From: Thermoanaerobacterales bacterium
GTDB lineage: Bacteria; Bacillota; Thermosediminibacteria; Thermosediminibacterales; Tepidanaerobacteraceae
Length of the DNA stretch: 5,700 nucleotides
Direction: 5' to 3'
NCBI GenBank assembly: GCA_012839145.1
Contig: DUNY01000311.1
Location: 1 to 5,700, forward strand
Part shown: in pieces, positions 1 through 5,133 of the stretch
Layout: each line of letters starts with the position of its first letter
How positions within the stretch are numbered: the stretch's first letter is position 1
Notes under the pieces: model-generated
What the model saw: the letters and a program-made list of their open reading frames with translations, nothing else
Database searches by the model: none
What the model was told of the DNA's origin: nothing
Made by a program: the position numbers and the translations under genes

Positions 1-719
1 ATAATTCCTGAAAAAAGCAAGATTGAAGTCATGATAATGACAACTTTAGAATGCAATGATAGGCGCCTAAAATCTTTCGTAGACAAAATATCATAAATAA
101 CTGAAAATCCAAGACCACCAAATACAATAAGGCTCATTATTACGATATTTATTATGGGGTCTTCAACAAAAGATGTGAGGCTTCGAAATCCACCTAAAAG
201 ATCGAATCCCGCATTGTTAAATGCTGAAACTGCGTGAAATAAACCGTAATACAAGCCTCGGCCAAGACCGTAAAACTGCGTAAATCGTATAGACAGGAGG
301 ATAGCCCCTACCCCTTCAAAAGCAATGGTTGTGAGCAATATATGCCGGGTCAGTTTCACCAAACCTGATAATGTCAATTGATTTAGGGCTTCCTGCATTA
401 CAAGGCGCTCTCGTAAGGTTATTTTTTTCCCTAGTAATAAGAAAACCAAAGTAGCCATAGTCATAATTCCTAAGCCGCCCATCTGAATTAAAACCATTAT
501 AACTATCTGGCCAAAGATTGAGAACTGTGTAAAAGTGTCGGCTACCACCAGACCCGTAACACATACTGCAGACGTTGCAGTAAAAAGAGCATTTAACAAA
601 CCAATACTATGACCGTTTTTTGAGGCTGCCGGTAGGTTTAAAAGAATCCCTCCCACTAGTATCAAAAAGGCAAAGCCAAAGGCCAGTATTTGAGTAGGTT
701 TTAACTTTTTAGATCCCAT
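1..719 (-). CDS. ktrB: TrkH/KtrB-family potassium uptake membrane subunit (3' end cut by window edge)
   Basis: Membrane subunit of a Trk/Ktr K+ uptake system, which normally works with a cytosolic TrkA/KtrA nucleotide-binding subunit. I read 239 complete codons from the ATG at 719 with no stop before base 1; the family is about 440-480 aa, so roughly the C-terminal half is missing. The first hydrophobic segment spans about residues 10-30. The first pore loop reads FTATSAVCVTGL (46-57), with the selectivity-filter Gly at 56. A second pore loop, HAVSAFNNAGFDLL (162-175), has its filter Gly at 171. Further hydrophobic segments lie at about 70-97, 125-143, 188-208 and 226-239. These two filters are the family hallmark. 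The start fits the usual short N-terminus (MGSKKLKPTQILAFGF), but no Shine-Dalgarno is visible before it, and the frame stays open upstream through the rplT terminator. No separate promoter is evident, so expression may depend on read-through or an unseen promoter. KtrB is preferred over TrkH because of the Gram-positive context; that choice is inference. Confidence 0.9.
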   Translation of the reverse strand, partial: MGSKKLKPTQILAFGFAFLILVGGILLNLPAASKNGHSIGLLNALFTATSAVCVTGLVVADTFTQFSIFGQIVIMVLIQMGGLGIMTMATLVFLLLGKKITLRERLVMQEALNQLTLSGLVKLTRHILLTTIAFEGVGAILLSIRFTQFYGLGRGLYYGLFHAVSAFNNAGFDLLGGFRSLTSFVEDPIINIVIMSLIVFGGLGFSVIYDILSTKDFRRLSLHSKVVIIMTSILLFSGI

Positions 720-756
720 GTGCAGCAGTTTAATCTTGACCGCCCCCGAAAAGTCC

Positions 757-783
757 AAAAAAGCGACCGAAGCCGCTTTTTTT
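757..783 (-). terminator. Intrinsic terminator after rplT, UUCG-capped, symmetrical
   Basis: An 11-bp stem has arms AAAAAAGCGGC and GTCGCTTTTTT (one G-U pair) around a TTCG loop closed by C-G, the very stable cUUCGg tetraloop. It begins right after the rplT stop codons. Because one arm starts with six A and the other ends with six T, it could stop transcription in both directions. It lies 38 nt before the ktrB ATG and so separates the infC operon from ktrB. Confidence 0.88.
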
Positions 784-784
784 A

Positions 785-1138
785 TTAGTTGTTTGCTCTG
801 GCAATATCTATCAATTGTGTGAATCCGCTGGCATCATTTATCGCCATTTCAGACAGCATTTTGCGATTTATCTGTACACCGGCTTTTTTAAGGCCGTTGA
901 TAAACTTGCTTTAAGACATTCCGTTGGATCTGGCAGCCGCATTTATTCTGGCAATCCATAGCTTCCTGAAGTCTCTCTTTTTTAGCTTTCTACCTCTGTA
1001 GGAATGAGACAGTGCTTTTAAAACCGCCTGATTAGCAGGTCTATATAATTTACTTTGCGGTCCTCTATATCCTTTTGCAAGTTTAATAATCTTTTTATGT
1101 CTCTTACGAGCAGTAACTCCTCTTTTAACGCGTGCCAT
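785..1138 (-). pseudogene. rplT: rplT, 50S ribosomal protein L20, interrupted by an in-frame TAA
   Basis: L20 binds 23S rRNA early in 50S assembly and, in Firmicutes and E. coli, represses its own operon. The gene starts at ATG 1138 behind AGGAGG (1145-1150, 6-nt spacer) with [20 protein letters not shown] and the basic N-terminal extension typical of L20. Codon 76 (911-913) is TAA. The same frame continues without a break as [18 protein letters not shown], then a canonical L20 C-terminal domain ending in RANN and tandem TAA TAA. Total length is 117 codons plus stop, the normal size. The family has Tyr at codon 76 (NG[LM]SYS), so one substitution, TAC or TAT to TAA, explains the stop. As written, translation would yield a 75-aa N-terminal piece lacking the globular domain that contacts 23S rRNA and the leader RNA. 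Sequencing error is most likely; a true mutation in so central a protein would be surprising. It is the last gene of the infC operon, 18 nt after rpmI. Confidence 0.93.
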
Positions 1139-1156
1139 AAGTATCCTCCTTTAGCA

Positions 1157-1354
1157 TTACATATAAGGTATTACCTGTTTTATTCTCTTATGATCAGCTT
1201 TACTTAAAATACCGGGTTTTCTTAAGTGTCTCTTTCTCTTAGAAGTTTTTTTGGTCAGTATATGGCTTTTATAGGCTTTTGCCCTTTTTATTTTCCCTGT
1301 CTTGGTAACTTTAAATCTTTTTGCAGCGCCTCTATGAGTTTTCATCTTTGGCAT
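1157..1354 (-). CDS. rpmI: 50S ribosomal protein L35
   Basis: Small, very basic protein of the large ribosomal subunit, 65 aa, the usual L35 length. It begins [20 protein letters not shown], the family's N-terminal signature, and ends in RIKQVIPYM. The start is the ATG at 1352-1354, with AAGGAG (1363-1368) 8 nt upstream. A GTG three codons earlier (1361-1363) is in frame, but it touches the Shine-Dalgarno and would add MKL, which the family lacks. The infC stop TGA (1360-1362) sits just inside the ribosome-binding region, 5 nt before this start, so infC and rpmI are probably translationally coupled. The stop codon here is TAA, which shows that TAA is a normal stop in this genome. Confidence 0.96.
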   Translation of the reverse strand: MPKMKTHRGAAKRFKVTKTGKIKRAKAYKSHILTKKTSKRKRHLRKPGILSKADHKRIKQVIPYM

Positions 1355-1359
1355 TAATT

Positions 1360-1890
1360 TCACTCCTTGGTTGTGGTTTGTTTTGGCGAAAGAACCATAA
1401 TCATATTTCTACCTTCCATTTTGGGCTTTTTCTCAACTACACCCACTTCCTTTATGCTTTCCGCCATCTTGTTTAAAACCTGTTCACCTAACTTTGTATG
1501 CGCCATTTGTCTACCGCGAAATCTGATGCTAACTTTTACCTTGTCACCATCTTTCAAAAATCTTAAGGTGTTTTTTAATCTAACTTGAAAATCATGTTCA
1601 TCAATAGTTGGGTTCATTCTAATCTCTTTTATGTTGATTACTTTCTGTTTCTTGCGAGCCTCTTTTTCTCGTTTACTCTGCTCATATTTGAACTTCCCAA
1701 AATCCATTACTTTGCATACAGGTGGTTTTGCATCAGAAGCGACCCTAACTAGATCCAATTGGGCATCCTGGGCATGCCGTAGTGCGTCCTTCAATGACAT
1801 GATTCCCAGTTGTTTGCCATCAGGACCTATCAATCTTACCTCTCTGGCTCTAATCTCATGATTAACCTGTATGTCTCTGTCTTTGCTAAT
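1360..1890 (-). CDS. infC: Translation initiation factor IF-3, ATT start codon
   Basis: IF3 binds the 30S subunit, keeps subunits apart and checks the start codon and initiator tRNA. From the ATT start the protein is 176 aa, normal for the family. The N-terminal domain (about 1-67) opens [20 protein letters not shown] and contains the signature [13 protein letters not shown] (55-67). A charged linker helix (about 68-83, [15 protein letters not shown]) follows, then the C-terminal domain from [12 protein letters not shown] (83-94) to the end. Start choice: GGAGGTG (1897-1903) lies 6 nt before ATT at 1888-1890. No ATG or other common start is suitably placed. A GTG at 1897-1899 is in frame but is part of the Shine-Dalgarno. 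An ATG at 1989 is also in frame, but the 33 codons it would add run through the leader and its terminator hairpin and are not IF3-like. ATT is the known unusual infC start in E. coli and relatives, where it lets IF3 repress its own translation. First gene of infC-rpmI-rplT. Confidence 0.95.
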   Translation of the reverse strand: MSKDRDIQVNHEIRAREVRLIGPDGKQLGIMSLKDALRHAQDAQLDLVRVASDAKPPVCKVMDFGKFKYEQSKREKEARKKQKVINIKEIRMNPTIDEHDFQVRLKNTLRFLKDGDKVKVSIRFRGRQMAHTKLGEQVLNKMAESIKEVGVVEKKPKMEGRNMIMVLSPKQTTTKE

Positions 1891-1904
1891 ACTGTTCACC
1901 TCCA

Positions 1905-1950
1905 AAAATATTAAAAATAAAAAGGGACGAGAAGAATCACTCGTCCCTTT
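1905..1950 (-). terminator. Leader terminator (attenuator) upstream of infC
   Basis: The 11-bp perfect stem has arms AAAGGGACGAG (1940-1950) and CTCGTCCCTTT (1921-1931), sharing a boundary around an 8-nt loop, and is followed by a T-rich run (TTTATTTTTAATATTTTT) down to the infC Shine-Dalgarno. It lies between the promoter and the first gene, so it acts as an attenuator and not as the end of thrS transcription alone, though it would also stop thrS read-through. Confidence 0.85.
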
Positions 1951-2034
1951 AGCATCAACGGGGTATTTAACCTTATAAGCCTTGGCCATAAGGTGAGAAG
2001 TGAGTCTTCTACTTAAAAGATTATTTGATTACAT
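1905..2034 (-). promoter_or_regulatory. infC operon leader RNA, probable ribosomal protein L20 leader (attenuator)
   Basis: About 140 nt of untranslated RNA separate the promoter at 2040-2069 from the infC start. It contains a hairpin at 1970-1994 (arms ACCTTAT and ATAAGGT), a strong intrinsic terminator at 1921-1950, and an upstream segment (2000-2010, AGAAGACTCAC on the transcript) that complements the terminator loop and 3' arm (1930-1940, GTGATTCTTCT) at 10 of 11 positions. That pairing is incompatible with the terminator, so the segment is a candidate antiterminator. In Bacillus, infC-rpmI-rplT is controlled by L20 binding a leader that mimics its 23S rRNA site and promotes premature termination. 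Position and architecture match this class; assignment to the Rfam L20 leader is inference, since no covariance-model search was possible. Confidence 0.72.
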
Positions 2035-2039
2035 CAGTA

Positions 2040-2069
2040 AATATATCACACATTAACCTTTACTGTCAA
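2040..2069 (-). promoter_or_regulatory. Promoter for the infC-rpmI-rplT operon
   Basis: Perfect -35 TTGACA (2064-2069), an 18-nt spacer and -10 TATATT (2040-2045). The -35 overlaps the thrS stop codon TGA (2066-2068). Transcription should begin near 2032-2034, giving a leader of about 140 nt. It allows infC-rpmI-rplT to be made independently of thrS. Confidence 0.75.
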
Positions 2070-3976
2070 TTAAATTTTGAGGTTAATGACTTAATATCTT
2101 CTATAAATTCTTCAATGGATTTTTGACCTACATCACCTTTTTCCCTGACTCTCACTGAGACAGTGTTGTCACCAGCTTCCTTGTCGCCTACAATAAGCAT
2201 ATAGGGAAGTTTTTGCATTTGTGCTTCTCGTATCTTATACCCAATTTTTTCATTTCTTTCATCAAGTTCCACTCGAATGCCTGCGTCCTCTAAACGCTTT
2301 TTCACTTTACATGCATAATCCATGTGCTTTTCACTAATGGGAAGAACCCTTGCCTGAACAGGAGCAAGCCAAACAGGGAATGCCCCTGCAAAATGCTCAA
2401 TAAGTATCCCAATAAAACGTTCTATACTACCGAAGATGACACGATGAATCATAACCGGACGATGCTTTTCACCATCAGCTCCAATATATGTCAGGTCAAA
2501 GCGCTCAGGCATTTGAAAATCCAGTTGAATAGTACCACACTGCCAGGTCCGTCCCAAGCTGTCTTTTAAGTGAAAGTCTATCTTCGGACCGTAAAATGCA
2601 CCATCACCTTCATTTATTTTATATGGCATGCCTTTTTTCTCCAGAGCCTTTTGCAAGGCACTTGTAGCTTGCTCCCACAACTCATCGGAACCCATGGAAT
2701 CCTCCGGCCTTGTGGAAAGTTCCACATTGTACTCAAAGCCAAATATTTTATAGAAATAATCTACTAGATCTATTACGCCTATTATCTCATCTTCAATTTG
2801 AGAAGGCATCATAAAGATGTGGGCATCATCCTGGGTGAAACATCGCACTCTCATAAGACCGTGTAAAACTCCTGACAGCTCATGTCGATGGACAATCCCT
2901 AGCTCTCCTAGCCTTATTGGCAGATCCCTGTAACTGTGGGAGTCTGTTTTATACATGAGTATGCCTCCGGGACAGTTCATAGGTTTTACAGCATAATCCA
3001 TTTCATCGATTTTTGTAAAATACATGTTTTCCTTGTAGTGTTCCCAGTGACCTGACCTTCGCCAGAGTTCTTCGTTTAATATGATAGGTGTTTTTATCTC
3101 TTGATAACCTCTTTTTTGATGCTCCTTGCGCCAAAAATCCGTCAGTAAATTCCACAGCACCATACCTTTTGGGTGAAAAAACGGAAAGCCGGGGCCTTCT
3201 TCATGGATGCTGAATAAATCTAGTTCTTTACCTAGCTTGCGATGGTCCCGTTTTTTTGCCTCTTCCATTCGTGTCATATATTCATCAAGCATGGGTTTTT
3301 TAGGAAATGAAATGCCGTAGATTCTCTGGAGCATCTTGTTATGCTCGTCGCCTCTCCAGTAAGCCCCTGCAAGGCTTGTCAGTTTAAAGGCTTTTATTCT
3401 ACCTGTTGATGGAATATGAGGTCCTGCACAAAGGTCCATAAACTCTCCCTGCCTATAAAAACTTATATGTGCATCCTCAGGCAGGTCTTGTACCAACTCT
3501 ACTTTATAAGGCTCATCATGTTTTTGTAAATCATCTAATGCTTCTTTCCTTGGCACATCTTCACGGCAAAAGGCATAATCTTCGGCGATTATTCTTGCCA
3601 TTTCCTTCTCTATTTTTTCAAGTTCCGATGTGGAGAAGCTTTCCTCCCTATCAAAATCATAATAGAAGCCTTCATCGATAGCAGGTCCAATAGCAAGCTT
3701 TACTTCCGGGAATAGTCGTTTCACTGCCTGGGCCATAACATGAGATGTGCTATGCCAAAATACTTTGCGCCCTTCTTCATCGTCAAATGTCAGTATTTCA
3801 ACTTGGCAGTCATCATATAGTTTCGAGCCTATATCTTTGATAACTCCGTCAACTTTGGCGGCTACGGCCTCTTTGCTAAGCTTCCTGCTTATATCTCCGG
3901 CGATTTCAATCAAAGTAACACCTTTGGTATATGTTTTTTCAACTCCACCTTTTAAAGTAACCTTTATCTGATCCAT
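2066..3976 (-). CDS. thrS: Threonine--tRNA ligase (ThrRS)
   Basis: Class II aminoacyl-tRNA synthetase that charges tRNA-Thr in the cytosol. At 636 aa it is full length. The TGS domain spans about residues 1-62. The editing domain that removes mischarged Ser carries HSTSH (His75, His79) and DLCAGPH (Cys183, His187). The catalytic core carries the zinc ligands Cys335 (KPMNCPGG), His386 (TQDDAHIF) and His511 (PVMIHR). Motif 2 includes RHE (364-366), and the motif 3 Arg is in GSIERF (Arg520). The anticodon-binding domain is about 535-636. All key residues are present and the frame is unbroken. ATG at 3976 is chosen because the protein begins at the TGS domain (MDQIKVTLKGG) and AAGGAAGGGA lies 5-14 nt upstream. 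It is preceded by its own promoter and a threonine T-box, so expression should rise when tRNA-Thr is uncharged. Confidence 0.98.
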   Translation of the reverse strand: MDQIKVTLKGGVEKTYTKGVTLIEIAGDISRKLSKEAVAAKVDGVIKDIGSKLYDDCQVEILTFDDEEGRKVFWHSTSHVMAQAVKRLFPEVKLAIGPAIDEGFYYDFDREESFSTSELEKIEKEMARIIAEDYAFCREDVPRKEALDDLQKHDEPYKVELVQDLPEDAHISFYRQGEFMDLCAGPHIPSTGRIKAFKLTSLAGAYWRGDEHNKMLQRIYGISFPKKPMLDEYMTRMEEAKKRDHRKLGKELDLFSIHEEGPGFPFFHPKGMVLWNLLTDFWRKEHQKRGYQEIKTPIILNEELWRRSGHWEHYKENMYFTKIDEMDYAVKPMNCPGGILMYKTDSHSYRDLPIRLGELGIVHRHELSGVLHGLMRVRCFTQDDAHIFMMPSQIEDEIIGVIDLVDYFYKIFGFEYNVELSTRPEDSMGSDELWEQATSALQKALEKKGMPYKINEGDGAFYGPKIDFHLKDSLGRTWQCGTIQLDFQMPERFDLTYIGADGEKHRPVMIHRVIFGSIERFIGILIEHFAGAFPVWLAPVQARVLPISEKHMDYACKVKKRLEDAGIRVELDERNEKIGYKIREAQMQKLPYMLIVGDKEAGDNTVSVRVREKGDVGQKSIEEFIEDIKSLTSKFN

Positions 3977-4029
3977 AAGATCCCTTCCTTTGTTTTTTAA
4001 ATATAAAATATAGCATTAAGCCCTTATTA

Positions 4030-4237
4030 TAAATTCTAAAACCTCTCATCCCTAAGGGACGAGAGGTTTTTCCCGCGGTTCCACCCTAATTTGAACTCAT
4101 TAGCTTTAAGGCTGCAAGCCTAACAAACTCCGAGGCGGTCTTCGGCTTAGTTTCCCCAGGACCTTTCAGCTTCCGGCCCCTCTCTGAAGAGAAAACATAA
4201 GCTTACTCTTCTCATCATAGTTTTGATAATAATAATT
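4030..4237 (-). promoter_or_regulatory. T-box riboswitch, threonine-specific, upstream of thrS
   Basis: The T-box sequence AGGGTGGAACCGCGGG (4072-4087) is exact. Stem I has the AGTA motif (4204-4207), the purine-rich distal region with AGAGAG, and on its 3' side GAA-G-ACC-G, giving specifier ACC (4137-4139), a Thr codon, spaced from GAA as in characterised T-boxes. GCTTA/TAAGC pair next to the specifier loop. A Stem III hairpin, AGGCT-TGC-AGCCT, lies at 4109-4121. CTAAT upstream pairs with ATTAG at the start of the T-box to begin the antiterminator. The competing terminator is at 4038-4070. Known mechanism: uncharged tRNA-Thr pairs with the specifier through its anticodon and with the T-box bulge through its NCCA end, stabilising the antiterminator and letting thrS be transcribed. 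Confidence 0.96.
4038..4070 (-). terminator. T-box-controlled terminator upstream of thrS
   Basis: A 15-bp stem with one G-U pair (arms AAAACCTCTCGTCCC and GGGATGAGAGGTTTT) and a TTA loop. Its 3' arm ends in TTTT and continues AGAATTT, a short U-run. It lies directly after the T-box sequence and 61 nt before the thrS ATG. Confidence 0.9.
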
Positions 4238-4243
4238 TTATTT

Positions 4244-4272
4244 ATTATAAATCTTATGATTGCTCCTGTCAA
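4244..4272 (-). promoter_or_regulatory. Consensus sigma-A-type promoter for the thrS T-box transcript
   Basis: TTGACA (4267-4272), exactly 17 nt, then TATAAT (4244-4249): a full match to the vegetative promoter consensus. Start of transcription is expected near 4237. A short inverted repeat (TGCTC/GAGCA, 4261-4265 and 4273-4277) brackets the -35 and might be an operator or chance. Confidence 0.92.
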
Positions 4273-4311
4273 GAGCATGCCCGACACTCACATATTTTTT
4301 CTTCTTCATCC

Positions 4312-4344
4312 AAGCAGGCATAACCTTGCGGTTATTTTCTGCTT
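4312..4344 (-). other. Stem-loop capped by a GCAA tetraloop, function unknown
   Basis: On the minus strand AAGCAG-AAA-ATAACC-GCAA-GGTTAT-GC-CTGCTT forms two perfect 6-bp helices separated by an internal loop (AAA opposite GC) and closed by a GNRA tetraloop. No T-run follows on either strand, so it is not an ordinary terminator. It lies between the DUF445 stop and the thrS promoter. It could be part of a small RNA, a leader, or the end of a decayed insertion element. Confidence 0.55.
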
Positions 4345-4364
4345 ACTTTCAGATTCATAAATGT

Positions 4365-4439
4365 TTATGTACATACTTCTTTGAAAGATGGAGCATCGAC
4401 GCTCACTTCCGCTGCATTGCCTGACTGTGCGTAACCCAT
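4365..4439 (-). other. Orphan 24-codon reading frame, possible remnant
   Basis: An ATG-to-TAA frame of 24 codons (starts MGYAQSGNAAEV, ends FKEVCT). It has no clear Shine-Dalgarno and lies in the same frame as the DUF445 stop codon, eight codons downstream of it. I do not recognise it with confidence. Its composition and its position just before a stem-loop vaguely recall the C-terminal tail of TnpB-type proteins near the right end of IS200/IS605-like elements, but no catalytic or zinc-finger motif is present. It is probably not a translated gene. Confidence 0.2.
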
Positions 4440-4460
4440 TAAGCATAACTGGTTCGTAGC

Positions 4461-5070
4461 TCAAAAAAGGTAATAGGAAATTACAGCTTGTACAATACCC
4501 ACAAAAAATCCTATTACACCACCCAAGACTTCTATTTGTTTTAATTCTTGCTTTGAGAGTCTGATAATCAAATCTTCCAACTGTTCCAGATCGAAGGAGT
4601 TGATTTTATCTTCCACCAGTTCCTTTAGTCGCAATTCTTCTTTGGCTTTCCTGGCAAGTGTAGTTTTCATTTCATCAAAAATCTCATTTCCATTGCGATC
4701 AATTATATCACCAAGATAGTTTGCTATAGAACCTCGGAAGCCAGAAGGAATGAATCCCGGAAGCTTTTCACCAACCCTTGCCACCACCATATCCCTTATG
4801 TATTTTATAAGTTCAACTTTGGCTTTTTCAGAAGTTAAATTCTCTATAATCTCTTCCGGGGAAATAATCTCGTGGTTCTAAAGCCTCTCCAATATTTCGA
4901 GAAATATCAAGTCGACGTTTGGGAATTAACCCTTGTATTTCAATCCCCAAAAATGGTATTTTAACAGGATTAAGAGGTCGAAAGATTAACTTTATGGCAA
5001 AAAGATTGGTTCCCCATCCGATCAGTGCTCCGATCAAAGGCATCAATGTTAACTGAATGTACGAATGCAT
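4461..5070 (-). pseudogene. DUF445 (YheB-like) membrane protein gene with a one-base frameshift
   Basis: DUF445 proteins are membrane-anchored proteins of uncertain role; YheB of Bacillus is a relative linked to spores. The start at ATG 5070 gives MHSYIQLTLMPLIGALIGWG, a transmembrane segment with the family's PLIGALIGWxTNxxAIKLxFRP motif, then IQGLIPKRRLDISRNIGEAL. The frame then runs into a TGA at 4828-4830. Dropping one base at about 4874-4875 (two C on the transcript) joins GEALE to HEIISPEEIIENL, in register with the family (IGxxxExExxSxEDI), and restores the rest to the TGA at 4461. The repaired protein is 202 aa, with an amphipathic charged middle and a C-terminal transmembrane segment (VLGGVIGFFVGIVQAVISYY). 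Length matches short clostridial DUF445 proteins, shorter than YheB. A GGTGATGG sequence upstream is a modest ribosome-binding site. The error could be in the sequencing or a true mutation. Confidence 0.87.
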
Positions 5071-5110
5071 AACGCCATCACCATTTTTGATGATAGCATA
5101 CTTGTGGTGA

Positions 5111-5133
5111 AAAAAAAAGGGCTTTTAGCCCTT
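5111..5133 (-). terminator. Intrinsic terminator at the end of the ytxC-like gene
   Basis: A 7-bp stem AAGGGCT / AGCCCTT with loop AAA on the transcript (5117-5133), followed by a run of T (5111-5116). The stem begins inside the stop codon of the upstream gene, so transcription should end directly after it, leaving the DUF445 gene to its own weak or unrecognised promoter. Confidence 0.85.

Noticed and set aside
316..564. 82-codon minus-strand frame
   Set aside because: It is an alternative frame inside ktrB; the true frame there encodes the two pore loops.
911..913. TAA as a reassigned or recoded Tyr codon in rplT
   Set aside because: rpmI and the ytxC-like gene end in TAA at their normal lengths, rplT itself ends in TAA TAA, and no recoding signal is visible.
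1361..1363. GTG as the start of rpmI
   Set aside because: It overlaps the Shine-Dalgarno and infC stop; the L35 family begins at the ATG three codons later.
1367..1861. Two plus-strand frames opposite infC
   Set aside because: They are antisense to infC, with no family match and no ribosome-binding site.
2324..3971. Four plus-strand frames opposite thrS
   Set aside because: They are antisense shadows of an intact, strongly conserved synthetase gene.
4312..4344. Stem-loop as an intrinsic terminator for the DUF445 gene
   Set aside because: No T-run follows it on either strand and it has an internal loop.
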